A stretch of DNA of 64,000 bases from DATASD01 sp035478835. Its GTDB lineage: Bacteria; Patescibacteriota; Saccharimonadia; Saccharimonadales; UBA4665. Position numbers and translations under genes: made by a program. Positions 8,561 to 16,044 of the stretch are shown in pieces; position 1 is the first letter of the stretch, and every line of letters starts with the position of its first letter. The stretch spans positions 1 through 64,000 of the forward strand of contig DATIJH010000001.1 of the NCBI GenBank assembly GCA_035478835.1, in the 5' to 3' direction. The notes under the pieces are model-generated. The model worked only from the letters and a program-made list of their open reading frames with translations. It was not told the DNA's origin and did no database searches.

Positions 8561-9478
8561 ATGATTGAAGCCAATAACTTACGAAAAGTATATAAAAAGA
8601 AGGTGGCCGTTGACGACATTTCGTTTACGGTGGAGACGGGCAAGGTTACCGGGTTTTTGGGCCCGAACGGCGCTGGTAAATCTACCACTATGCGCCTGAT
8701 GCTTGGCCTTGATCGCGGCACAGGCAGCACAACGTTTGACGGCAAAAAACTGCACGAGTACGCGCGGCCTTCGCAAATGATTGGCATTTTGCTAGAGGCC
8801 AAAGCATTTCACCCGACGCGCTCGGCACGCAACCACTTAAAAATTTTGGCCAACGCCGGCGGTGTTGACCTCAAGCGCGTGGACGAAGTGCTCGACATTG
8901 TCGGCCTTCGCGACGTGGCTAAACGCGGCCCGGGCAAATTTAGCTTGGGTATGAGCCAGCGCCTTGGTATTGCCGCGGCCCTGCTCGGCAATCCGCGCTA
9001 TTTGATTTTGGACGAGCCGGCAAACGGCCTCGACCCGGAAGGCATCGCCTGGCTGCGCCAATTCCTCAAGGATTATGCCGACCAAGGCAATGCCGTATTT
9101 GTTTCCAGCCACCTTTTGAGTGAAATGTCGCAAATGGCCGACAACATTGTGGTGATCGGCAAGGGCAAGCTCATCGCCAGCACCTCTATTACGGAGCTGC
9201 TGGCTGGCGCTAAATCGTCGAACGTATTTGTGCGCACCGAAAAGCTGCCGGAGCTCGAAAAGCTGCTCAAAGCCCACAAGTTTGCCTACGAAAGGGCTGA
9301 CGGCGGGTATCGCCTGACCGGTGTTAAAACCGACGAGGTCGGTAAACTCGCATTTGCAGCTCACCTGCCGGTGCTGGAGCTCGCGAACCACGCGGCCTCG
9401 CTCGAAGACGTCTTTTTGGAACTCACGGAGGGCTCCGAAGAATACCAGGCCCACGCTCAGAAAGGGGGCAAAAAATGA
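8561..9478 (+). CDS. ABC transporter ATP-binding protein (ABC-2 type exporter)
   Basis: 305 residues. Walker A GPNGAGKS (residue ~36), Q-loop region, signature SLGMSQRLG (a variant of LSGGQ), Walker B YLILDEPANGLDP, and H-loop SSHLLSEM. The C-terminal 90 residues form the extension seen in DrrA/CcmA-type exporters. Pairs with the permease whose ATG overlaps its stop (ATGA at 9475). Energises export of an unknown substrate, possibly a lipid or peptide. Confidence 0.9.
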   Translation: MIEANNLRKVYKKKVAVDDISFTVETGKVTGFLGPNGAGKSTTMRLMLGLDRGTGSTTFDGKKLHEYARPSQMIGILLEAKAFHPTRSARNHLKILANAGGVDLKRVDEVLDIVGLRDVAKRGPGKFSLGMSQRLGIAAALLGNPRYLILDEPANGLDPEGIAWLRQFLKDYADQGNAVFVSSHLLSEMSQMADNIVVIGKGKLIASTSITELLAGAKSSNVFVRTEKLPELEKLLKAHKFAYERADGGYRLTGVKTDEVGKLAFAAHLPVLELANHAASLEDVFLELTEGSEEYQAHAQKGGKK

Positions 9479-10230
9479 TTCCGGCAATCAAAGCGGAGTT
9501 CCGCAAATTAGTAACCGTGCGCTCAACGTACGTAATTAGTGGGCTCGCCACAGCGCTGGTGATCTTCTTTGCCTTTTACATCGAGGGCTACAAGCTCGGC
9601 GTCTCAGATGTGGCCTACCATCCGAACTTGCTTGCAAGTGACGTAACCGGCGCACTTTCGACCACGGCAATTTTTGCCTCGATCATTGCCATCTTGCTGG
9701 TGTCGCACGAATATCGCTACAACACCATCATGCATACCTTAACTGCGACGAACAATCGTATGAAGGTGCTGGTGGGTAAATTCTTGGCGGTTAGCGCATA
9801 CGCCCTGCTGTTTGCTGCATTCATCGGCGTGCTTTCTCCGGTGATGAGCTACCTTGGCATCCGCGCGCATGGCATGCAGATGCCGCACCAGATCATCCAC
9901 TACGGTGATCTGATATGGCGCACGCTGTTTTACGGTTGGGGTACTGGCATGATTGGCCTGGTGATCTCGGTGTTGGTGCGCAATCAGGTTGCGTCGATCG
10001 TCTCGATGTTCCTTATTCCTGGCGTGGTAGAGAATTTGCTGGGCTTGCTACTCAAAAAGGACACCATATATCTGCCATTCAGCTCGCTGGATCAGGTGAT
10101 TAACAGCGGTTCTACCAACCCGGCGCAGGGCATGCTCACGCCTGGTAAAGCAGCTGGCGTGTTCGCGATCTATCTGGTGGTCGGCTGGATTGTCGCCGCC
10201 GTATTGTTCGTACGCCGCGACGCCAACTAG
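9475..10230 (+). CDS. ABC-2 family transporter permease
   Basis: 251 residues with about six hydrophobic helices; it starts MIPAIKAEFRKLVTVRSTY, the EfrKl-x(4)-S sequence typical of ABC-2 permeases of the NatB/GldF type, and carries the SHEYRYNTIMHTL segment after helix 2 that contacts the ATPase. ATGA overlap with the ATPase gene implies coupling. A strong terminator follows at 10246. The substrate is unknown. Confidence 0.85.
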   Translation: MIPAIKAEFRKLVTVRSTYVISGLATALVIFFAFYIEGYKLGVSDVAYHPNLLASDVTGALSTTAIFASIIAILLVSHEYRYNTIMHTLTATNNRMKVLVGKFLAVSAYALLFAAFIGVLSPVMSYLGIRAHGMQMPHQIIHYGDLIWRTLFYGWGTGMIGLVISVLVRNQVASIVSMFLIPGVVENLLGLLLKKDTIYLPFSSLDQVINSGSTNPAQGMLTPGKAAGVFAIYLVVGWIVAAVLFVRRDAN

Positions 10231-10245
10231 CCGCGCGATGTACTT

Positions 10246-10280
10246 AAAGTAGGTCAAACGTGGTATTGGCCTACTTTTAT
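10246..10280 (+). terminator. Rho-independent terminator after the ABC exporter
   Basis: An 8-bp stem (AAAGTAGG at 10246-10253 with CCTACTTT at 10270-10277) with a 16-base loop followed by a T-rich run. It ends the operon. Confidence 0.7.
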
Positions 10281-10295
10281 TTGTAGCAAAGTGGC

Positions 10296-10324
10296 TTGAC
10301 CATCGGCGATCACAATAGTATAAC
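10296..10324 (+). promoter_or_regulatory. Promoter of the 243-residue unknown gene
   Basis: TTGACC (10296-10301), 17-base spacer, TATAAC (10319-10324). The expected start of transcription is at about 10331, four bases before ATG 10335; a TTG start at 10296 would lie inside the -35 and is therefore unlikely. Confidence 0.7.
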
Positions 10325-10334
10325 TAGAAACTTC

Positions 10335-11066
10335 ATGAGTACAGAGTCAGTTAATCCCGGTGCTATGTTGGAAATCCTCCGTGGTCTCCAGGAATCAGAA
10401 CCCTCCCAAAGGCCGCCGGAGCCGCTTATAAAGCCGCCTTCGCTCTTCCAGGGAATCGTTGCGAGTACTATTGCCGAGCTCACGAATCCAAAAGTGCCCG
10501 ACACGGCCGACCCGTTCGGTGATCCAGAAGTAACCGATCATCGGCTCCGCACTGGCGTCAACCTGCTTGGGTTGCTTGCTAACAAGCGTTTTTACGAAGG
10601 CGGCTATCGTCCCGCGCCAGGCGAACTCGACCTGATGAGTTACGAGGCTCCCTTTTTGTCACGGGCATTCCAAACGTGCGAAGGGGGCCGTTTAACGATT
10701 CTTGGGCGTCGCCTGGAAACACCGAGCCGTGCATTTGACATGCCCGTACGCCAATGGGCATTTGCGTATCAGTCGCAGAGTCCGTCCGGCCGGCCTAATG
10801 TCCACGGCATACAAGCGCGCCTCAAGGCAGAGCAAGGCATGGCCGAATGCCCAAGTCCGCAAGACCGTCACTACCGGATTGAGGACTGGACCTTCGATTA
10901 CTACGACGCTCCTATGTTGGTCGAAGAGTTTCGGCCTGGGCCACGCGGTACGCATGAGGTTGCGCAGCTGCTTGGCCAATTACAGCATGCCGTCGCCATT
11001 GATGACAGGCCGGCATTTGCCGCCCCGACCACGGCCGGCCACATGTTTGCCTGGCAGAGCCTGTAG
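10335..11066 (+). CDS. Hypothetical protein, 243 residues
   Basis: No recognised family. Starts MSTESVNPGAM from a nearly leaderless mRNA (promoter at 10296). Proline-rich first 50 residues, then a mixed alpha/beta composition with no membrane segment and no Cys pair. The region around PFLSRAFQTCEGGRLTILG and the acidic WTFDYYDAPMLVEEF are the most structured-looking parts. Convergent with the next gene, 12 bases between stops. Confidence 0.55.
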   Translation: MSTESVNPGAMLEILRGLQESEPSQRPPEPLIKPPSLFQGIVASTIAELTNPKVPDTADPFGDPEVTDHRLRTGVNLLGLLANKRFYEGGYRPAPGELDLMSYEAPFLSRAFQTCEGGRLTILGRRLETPSRAFDMPVRQWAFAYQSQSPSGRPNVHGIQARLKAEQGMAECPSPQDRHYRIEDWTFDYYDAPMLVEEFRPGPRGTHEVAQLLGQLQHAVAIDDRPAFAAPTTAGHMFAWQSL

Positions 11067-11078
11067 GCCTGGCGAAAA

Positions 11079-11786
11079 TTAGCGGATTGCGGCAGCCCAG
11101 CCCGGCTCGGCGTTGACCGTTTGCATGGCGCGTTCAGCGGTGATAGGCTTTTGATCGAACACGGTGATAAAGCCCGGTTCTATCGCACTTTGTATCGGTA
11201 TGTTGTTGCCGTAGGGGCCGTCGACGTACCGGACAGCATCAAGGGCGAGCGTTTCGTCGTGAATCCCGTCGAGTGGTACGTTGCCCAGCCTGTTGTTTAC
11301 TACGCCGGGCGCGAGTGGATCGACTTGCAATGCAACGATTGCTGGCTCGCCTTCGGTAAGCGCGGTGCGATGTCCTTCCAGGGCGCGTGCAGCAAAATTG
11401 CGTTCGGCTTCTGTAAGGCTGCTTTTGGTGGCGAGCGCCGCCATACCGCGCATCAGAAACACCAGCCGCTCCGGGATGCCGTAGCCAAACTCGTCGCTCA
11501 TATCCGGCACCGTGGCCGAAAGATAAATATTGCCAGAATTGAGGATCCTGTTTTGAACGTACTCGATGTCTGAGGGTTGGCCGGAGCTGTAACTGCTGCA
11601 CACATGCAAAAGGAATACGCCTTGCTCGGCCGGGAATAAATCGGCGTTCGGGCGCAGGCCTTCGGTCTGAATGCCCGGCACATATCTGCTGTGGGTCAGA
11701 TGGTACAGTTTAGAATCCGCGTACGCATCGTGCGCAGCGGGGAAACGCTCAAAAAAGCCTTGGATTTCAGGGCGAACACCGGACAT
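11079..11786 (-). CDS. Hypothetical protein, possible ADP-ribosyltransferase-like fold
   Basis: 235 residues, soluble. The segment LYHLTHSRYVPGIQTEGLRP (residues ~27-46) follows the pattern LxHhT.....I...GL that opens the NAD-binding site of ADP-ribosyltransferase-like and RNA 2'-phosphotransferase-like domains; a Tyr/Glu pattern further down could complete it, but I cannot see a clear catalytic Glu, so this is a weak inference. Transcribed from a promoter element at 11789-11810 that is shared with the gene at 15360. A toxin or modification enzyme is possible but not shown. Confidence 0.5.
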   Translation of the reverse strand: MSGVRPEIQGFFERFPAAHDAYADSKLYHLTHSRYVPGIQTEGLRPNADLFPAEQGVFLLHVCSSYSSGQPSDIEYVQNRILNSGNIYLSATVPDMSDEFGYGIPERLVFLMRGMAALATKSSLTEAERNFAARALEGHRTALTEGEPAIVALQVDPLAPGVVNNRLGNVPLDGIHDETLALDAVRYVDGPYGNNIPIQSAIEPGFITVFDQKPITAERAMQTVNAEPGWAAAIR

Positions 11787-11788
11787 AT

Positions 11789-11810
11789 AAACTTATAATA
11801 TCATGTTTTG
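11789..11810 (-). promoter_or_regulatory. 22-base promoter element, copy A
   Basis: On the minus strand this 22-mer (starting CAAAACATGAT and ending TATAAGTTT) ends 2 bases before the ATG at 11786 and contains TATTAT as a -10. The same 22 bases occur without a mismatch at 15335-15356, 3 bases before the ATG of another unknown gene. Confidence 0.6.
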
Positions 11811-11822
11811 ATAATTTTGCTA

Positions 11823-13658
11823 CTACATGTCATCGAGTACGTTGATGCCGGCGATCGCTAGGGCGATACCTGCAAGTTTGGCGGTCGCAACCAATGGGTG
11901 GTCCTCGCCGGCCTCTTCTTGGGCTTGTTGCAAGAGGTCATTCGCATAGACAAGCATCTCTCTCAGGTACTTATCCTGGCGCTGCAAGTTTTTTCTATCC
12001 GCTGCCACCGCATGCGTGTAGGGTTCAAGCTGATTGATGCTGTTGCGAGTTTCCATATATAGTCGAACGTCGCCGGCACTGAAGTCCTGCATCACTTGTA
12101 TCAGCTTATTGTATCCCGCAATGAGCTGCGGTATGTCGGCGCGAAAATTATTCATCTCTTGCTTTTGATTCACGGCAGCGGTATGTACGACATCGAGTCT
12201 TTCGGCAAGGGCAAGGTGGTGCTCCTCGAGACTTAGGTAATGCGGTTGTGGCTCCTGGTCGGTACTAATGCCTTTGCGCAAATCGGCGACGTCATGGACG
12301 AGGGAGCGTATTGTATCGGCCGTTTTGCCTTTTACGTCCGGATCGTCGGCCAGAGCCAACGCCCGTTCAAATCGGGAACTCAGCGCGGTGATGTCGCGCG
12401 GCAGCTGTTTAACCAATATTGCGAGGTGCTTATCACGCTCTTCAAGGCCGGCGGCCATGGTTTGTACTTGCTCAAAAGCCTCGTCGAAAGCCGCAATGAA
12501 CGTTTCGCTCCGTTGCACGGCCTCGACGCTTTTACCGTGCTCACCTGTGTTGTCGCCTGTGTTTAAGTGCGTCGAGGTAAGGGCTGCTAATGCGGCGGCG
12601 AGCTCATCCTGTACGTTTTCGAAACCGGCCAGGCAGCTCGGATTATATGTTTCTCCTAATGTGGCGAACCGTTCACGGATTTTTACAGCAGTTGCTTCGG
12701 CTGCTACGATGCGGTCGGGCTGTGCGCTGTGGGCTTCGATGGCGGCGGCGTGGCGCGGCTCCAAGGTGGCGGCCTCTTTTTGTAAATCCAGAGTCTTTTC
12801 GGTCGTATCTTTTATGATTGCGACGGGTTCGGTCAAATAATGCTGCGCATGTTTGTCGCGCGCCACTGCAATAGAGTCCGCAAATGCCGCGGTGCGCTCT
12901 TCGTATGTACTTACGTCCCAGCCTTTTTCAATTAATGCACCCAAATCACTCCGCAATGCTACGACACTTGCGGTGGCGTTTGTTATATTATCTTCGATTT
13001 CGGAAAGGTCTGTCTGTACTCTGTCCAGCTCCTTTTGTAGTTTTTGGGCGTGCTTTAATGCGGTCTTAGCTGTTTTTATGACGGTCGCAGTATGCTGGGC
13101 TTCGTTCAACCGGTACTTGCTCGGGAATATTCGCTGCCGTTCGGCATCGTACTCAGCACTCGTATTGTCTAGGGCTTCAAAAAGTCTGTTTGCAGTTTGG
13201 GTATGTTTTTTGATGAGTTCGCGCAGCTCTGGCACGTCATCGTCGCGTAAGCCGTTTGCTTGCTGCATTGCGTTCTCTAATACGAGATTCAACTGTCCGG
13301 CTGCCGCCCGACCATCTTCGCTGATCTTTTCGTGGTTTTTGCGCAAACTGGACCTTAAACCGTGGCTTGTCAAAAAACTGCCAATTACCCCTGCGCCTAA
13401 ACCGCCACCGCCAGCCTCGATCCAAAAAAGAAGCGAGTTCGGATCAAACATCTCAAAAGCGGCTGCCTGCACGGGGACGCTGTCGATTGCGACCGGGCTG
13501 GAACTTTCTGGCTGTGCGCAATGCGTGGGCATGGTGTTCGCGTTGTCGATGATAATTTCGGCTTGCGGAGCGGCTTCAACTACGGCTGGATGGTCTGTAT
13601 GGTGCGGTGATACTAAGAATGCGCCCGCCGCAATTACTTCTGCAATCGTTTCCTTCAT
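11823..13658 (-). CDS. Long coiled-coil membrane-anchored protein
   Basis: 611 residues from the ATG at 13658, chosen because a strong AAGGGGAGA Shine-Dalgarno lies 6 bases upstream. A Gly-rich hydrophobic helix (LLFWIEAGGGGLGAGVIGSFL, residues ~75-95) is followed by about 450 residues rich in Glu, Lys, Gln and Ala with heptad-like spacing, and the protein ends in a second hydrophobic segment (AKLAGIALAIAGINVL). One N-terminal anchor plus long cytoplasmic coiled coil resembles EzrA-like or chromosome-tethering proteins in layout only. Function unknown. Confidence 0.65.
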   Translation of the reverse strand: MKETIAEVIAAGAFLVSPHHTDHPAVVEAAPQAEIIIDNANTMPTHCAQPESSSPVAIDSVPVQAAAFEMFDPNSLLFWIEAGGGGLGAGVIGSFLTSHGLRSSLRKNHEKISEDGRAAAGQLNLVLENAMQQANGLRDDDVPELRELIKKHTQTANRLFEALDNTSAEYDAERQRIFPSKYRLNEAQHTATVIKTAKTALKHAQKLQKELDRVQTDLSEIEDNITNATASVVALRSDLGALIEKGWDVSTYEERTAAFADSIAVARDKHAQHYLTEPVAIIKDTTEKTLDLQKEAATLEPRHAAAIEAHSAQPDRIVAAEATAVKIRERFATLGETYNPSCLAGFENVQDELAAALAALTSTHLNTGDNTGEHGKSVEAVQRSETFIAAFDEAFEQVQTMAAGLEERDKHLAILVKQLPRDITALSSRFERALALADDPDVKGKTADTIRSLVHDVADLRKGISTDQEPQPHYLSLEEHHLALAERLDVVHTAAVNQKQEMNNFRADIPQLIAGYNKLIQVMQDFSAGDVRLYMETRNSINQLEPYTHAVAADRKNLQRQDKYLREMLVYANDLLQQAQEEAGEDHPLVATAKLAGIALAIAGINVLDDM

Positions 13659-13680
13659 AATCTCCCCTTGGCTGTTCAAT

Positions 13681-13725
13681 AAAAATGACGCAGCGCTCTA
13701 TGGTAAAGAGTAGGTTGCGTCTTTT
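13681..13725 (-). terminator. Terminator downstream of tRNA-Ile2
   Basis: GACGCA (13687-13692) pairs with TGCGTC (13716-13721), with inner CTCT/AGAG pairing. On the minus strand the stem is followed by a run of five T, and on the plus strand by CTTTT, so it may work in both directions. On the minus strand it ends the tRNA transcript before the coiled-coil gene. Confidence 0.6.
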
Positions 13726-13752
13726 GGCTGGATTGTTGTACGAAATCCAACA

Positions 13753-13828
13753 TGGTGGGGGCGGCTGGACTTGAACCAGCGACCAATCGGTTATGAGCCG
13801 ACTGCTCTAACCACTGAGCTACGCCCCC
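13753..13828 (-). tRNA. tRNA-Ile2 (anticodon CAU, lysidine-modified)
   Basis: 76 bases including encoded CCA. Acceptor GGGGGCG pairs with CGCCCCC, D-arm GCTCAGTGGTTAGAGC, anticodon arm with loop CTCATAA, T-arm CTGGTTCAAGTCCAG. The sequence follows bacterial tRNA-Ile2 (D-arm and the TTGGTCGCTGG variable/T region) rather than elongator or initiator Met, so its C34 is probably converted to lysidine by TilS, which is encoded at 33054. An extended -10 (TGCTATACT on the minus strand, with TATACT at 13860-13865) lies upstream. Confidence 0.85.
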
Positions 13829-13890
13829 GTATCGCCCACGAATGGTCGTAACAGGGATGAGTATAGCAGATTTACGGCGCAAGTTATACA

Positions 13891-14364
13891 ATGGAATCGG
13901 TGCAGGAAAAAATCAAACAGTATCAAAAAATGATCTATGAGTACGCTGGCGACTTGCGCGATGTGCGTGTGGCCGGGCTGGTGGTTTTTTTGGTGGTGGC
14001 GCTCTTGATCAGCTGGAGCGGCATCAAGGTGATCAACACCAACTACACGCTGCAAAAACAGATCAGCCAGCTGCAGCAGCAGACGCGCGTGCAGCAACTC
14101 GAAGACAATAATCTTAAGCTGCAAAACCAGTATTTTAACACCAATCAGTACTTGGACATTACCGCCCGGCAGGAGTTCGGGCTGGCTGCGCCTGGCGAGA
14201 AGATTGTTGTCGTACCTACGAGTGTGGCGCTGGCGCACACCGTGGACGTGCCCTCGCTGGCCCAAAAAGAAAAGACAACTACCGTGAATCACCAGCCGGC
14301 GTACCAGCGCAACTTTCAGGCGTGGATGGACTTTTTCTTTCACCGCCAGCCGGCCCAAGAGTGA
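13891..14364 (+). CDS. DivIC/FtsB/FtsL-like septum formation protein
   Basis: 157 residues: a short charged cytoplasmic start, one transmembrane helix (VAGLVVFLVVALLISWSGI, residues ~29-47), then a Gln/Leu coiled coil (LQKQISQLQQQTRVQQLEDNN) and a short extracytoplasmic tail with the ARQEFGLAAPGE segment, which matches the ARexLGlvkPGE signature of FtsB/DivIC. Such proteins link FtsQ to the FtsWI septal synthase. A tRNA gene is divergent upstream and the initiator tRNA follows. Confidence 0.75.
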   Translation: MESVQEKIKQYQKMIYEYAGDLRDVRVAGLVVFLVVALLISWSGIKVINTNYTLQKQISQLQQQTRVQQLEDNNLKLQNQYFNTNQYLDITARQEFGLAAPGEKIVVVPTSVALAHTVDVPSLAQKEKTTTVNHQPAYQRNFQAWMDFFFHRQPAQE

Positions 14365-14367
14365 CGA

Positions 14368-14396
14368 TTGACATACGCACCTCTGTTTGCTATATT
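14368..14396 (+). promoter_or_regulatory. Promoter of initiator tRNA
   Basis: Consensus TTGACA (14368-14373), 17-base spacer, TATATT (14391-14396) with an extended TGC just before it. One of the best promoters in the window, as expected for a stable RNA. Confidence 0.85.
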
Positions 14397-14440
14397 TGTA
14401 GGAGTGTTTTTCCGGTTGTAGTAGCCGGCAAACCAGATAT

Positions 14441-14515
14441 CGCGGGGTGGAGCAGCGGCAGCTCGCGTGGCTCATAACCACGAGGTCGCAGGTTCGAGTC
14501 CTGCCCCCGCAACCA
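14441..14515 (+). tRNA. Initiator tRNA-fMet (anticodon CAU)
   Basis: 75 bases including CCA. Initiator hallmarks are present: mismatched C1:A72, A11:U24 in the D stem, loop CTCATAA. The anticodon stem is CGTGG/CCACG, so only two of the three canonical G-C pairs (30:40 and 31:39) are kept; pair 29:41 is U-A. Strong promoter at 14368 and terminator at 14529. Confidence 0.93.
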
Positions 14516-14528
14516 TTTAGCACTTTGA

Positions 14529-14557
14529 CCTCTGTCAGCATGACAGAGGTTTTTTAT
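14529..14557 (+). terminator. Terminator after initiator tRNA
   Basis: Perfect 9-bp stem CCTCTGTCA / TGACAGAGG (14529-14537 and 14541-14549) with a 3-base loop and six T. Confidence 0.9.
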
Positions 14558-14629
14558 TACCCAACAATCACTGAAGAAAAGTAGTATATGCTTTAATATG
14601 AGATTAGGAGAAAGTCAAACACAAGCCTA

Positions 14630-14714
14630 TACTTACTGTAAGTAGATGACCTCAACACTAAATATCTAGCCAGGAGCTGACGAAAAGATTGTTGTTAGAC
14701 TATGACAGCAATCT
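14630..14714 (+). promoter_or_regulatory. Palindrome and hairpin upstream of the small-ORF island
   Basis: In the 200-base gap after the tRNA terminator there is a perfect 15-base palindrome (TACTTACTGTAAGTA, 14630-14644), operator-like, and a 10-bp hairpin (14686-14695 with 14705-14714, loop TAGACTATG, one G-T pair). The hairpin ends 18 bases before ATG 14732. No T run follows, so it is not an obvious terminator. Role unknown. Confidence 0.4.
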
Positions 14715-14731
14715 AATCAAAAGGCCTGACT

Positions 14732-14938
14732 ATGTCACTATTTACACCCGCAAGAACTATCAAAGAATCAAAAGTACACTTTTCTCAATATATCAAAACT
14801 GAGAATAAACCTGATGGGGCGGAAGCGCTATCGCTGAACCTGCAAACCCCGAGCAACCTGAAGCCAGTTAGTAGTTCACCCTCCCTGCTTCGAAGGGCTT
14901 TAAATTTCAAATCAAGGAGAATATATGTCCAAAGATAA
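14732..14938 (+). CDS. Small hypothetical protein, 68 residues
   Basis: Starts MSLFTPARTIKES, which resembles the start of the 30-residue ORF at 17672 (MSVFTKS). Basic C-terminus. Only a weak AAAAGG precedes it, at 14718. Its 3' end overlaps the next small ORF by 14 bases, and the last 25 residues look like low-information sequence, so the true coding part may be shorter. AT-richer than the neighbours. Moderate to low certainty that it is translated. Confidence 0.35.
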   Translation: MSLFTPARTIKESKVHFSQYIKTENKPDGAEALSLNLQTPSNLKPVSSSPSLLRRALNFKSRRIYVQR

Positions 14939-14987
14939 AGGACGCAAAGCGGTCAAGAAACCTAAGCAGATAAAGGGGCGGGTTTGA
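14925..14987 (+). CDS. Tiny basic peptide, 20 residues
   Basis: ATG 14925 has a strong AAGGAG Shine-Dalgarno at 14914-14919. The peptide begins MSKDKGRKAVKKPK and is highly basic (ends IKGRV). Its TGA is followed one base later by the ATG of the next ORF. Strong start signal plus coupling argue that it is translated; the function is unknown. Confidence 0.5.
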   Translation: MSKDKGRKAVKKPKQIKGRV

Positions 14988-14988
14988 T

Positions 14989-15237
14989 ATGGCTTTAATG
15001 AAGACGAGAATCACCTTTGCTGATTCCGATGAAGGGGAGCAGAGTAAACAAAAGCTCAAACAAATGGTCGCCAGCAGTTTGTACAATACCACGGCCACTT
15101 ATAGTGCAAATAGCTCACTATATCCAGATAATCTCATGCCCTTTATAGATAAACATATGAATTATCTCATCAGTCATCCACTTCTTGATCCAGTAAAATA
15201 TATAGCTAATATCAAGCTTATGACCAAACTGCGTTAA
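14989..15237 (+). CDS. Hypothetical protein, 82 residues
   Basis: Begins MALMKTRITFADSDEGEQS one base after the TGA of the 20-residue ORF, so it is probably translationally coupled to it. Soluble, no Cys, with a Lys/Gln-rich helix then an Asn/Tyr-rich half. Codon use and GC (about 42 percent) are lower than in flanking genes, consistent with recent acquisition. No family recognised. Confidence 0.45.
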   Translation: MALMKTRITFADSDEGEQSKQKLKQMVASSLYNTTATYSANSSLYPDNLMPFIDKHMNYLISHPLLDPVKYIANIKLMTKLR

Positions 15238-15334
15238 GACCACATATATTCAATGTGAGTGCTCAAAAGTCTGCGCCAACGAGGGTTCTTTCTATTTAAG
15301 CGCTAGGCGCCCCGATTGCAGAGAATGCGTATCG

Positions 15335-15356
15335 CAAAACATGATATTATAAGTTT
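15335..15356 (+). promoter_or_regulatory. 22-base promoter element, copy B
   Basis: Identical to the minus-strand element at 11789-11810; it ends 3 bases before ATG 15360 and includes TATTAT (15345-15350). Confidence 0.6.
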
Positions 15357-15359
15357 TCT

Positions 15360-16004
15360 ATGAGCGCTGAGTTTAATAACCCGTTTACACCGAATACTGC
15401 TATCCAGCTGGCCGATATCACCGAGCTGCCGCCGTTCGAAGATATAGTGGCGCAGGTAGTCGATCCTGATATGACCCCTGCAGAAAAGCTGGCGTGGGAC
15501 GGCCGCATGCATATCCGGGAATTAATCGGAGCACCTAAATTTAGGGGCAAACGCTTTAATGGCAGGATCACCGACATCGAGCTGACGCCGCTTGAAGATG
15601 CATATGACCGCCTGCAAACTGCACGAGAAGATGGCTGGCAGCTGTCTGCGAGAGGTGGTGGCGGCAGAATTGCCAGCACGGTTGCGGAGGCGGATGAGCA
15701 ACTGAGGACGGAGCGCTGCGTCGGCTTTCACTTGGCTGCGAATGCTAAAAGCTCCGGCCGAGGAGTTATCGGCGAAATCCAGGTCGGCTTGTGGTACTTG
15801 CCCGTCACAAGGAAGACTGGGATAGAACGCTGGAATTCGGCAAAGCGCACTTCCTGGAACGGCGGCCGCTCTGTGGTGCGCGTTGTTACGCGGCCGAAGC
15901 TCGAAGTAGAGAATTTTATCCGCTTGCACGACGAATCGAGACGTATAGCGCTGAGCGCCCTCAAAGCGGCAGTGGAAAATCCCTACAGGATAAACAAAAA
16001 ATAA
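15360..16004 (+). CDS. Hypothetical protein, 214 residues
   Basis: Soluble alpha/beta protein, no recognised family. An acidic N-terminus is followed by MTPAEKLAWDGRMHIRELIGAPK and a Gly-rich SARGGGGRIAST loop that could bind phosphate; the C-terminal half is basic with regular beta strands. Expressed from the leaderless promoter element at 15335, shared with the gene ending at 11079. The next unknown gene follows after 40 bases. Confidence 0.55.
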   Translation: MSAEFNNPFTPNTAIQLADITELPPFEDIVAQVVDPDMTPAEKLAWDGRMHIRELIGAPKFRGKRFNGRITDIELTPLEDAYDRLQTAREDGWQLSARGGGGRIASTVAEADEQLRTERCVGFHLAANAKSSGRGVIGEIQVGLWYLPVTRKTGIERWNSAKRTSWNGGRSVVRVVTRPKLEVENFIRLHDESRRIALSALKAAVENPYRINKK

Positions 16005-16044
16005 TGGGTGCGGGATTCGCCAACCAAAAGCGGGAGAAATAAGT

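Noticed and set aside
12853..13713. Long plus-strand open frame antisense to the coiled-coil gene
   Set aside because: Composition (Ser/Ala/Arg-rich) mirrors the Glu/Ala-rich opposite strand; no start signal, and the minus-strand gene has a clear ribosome site.
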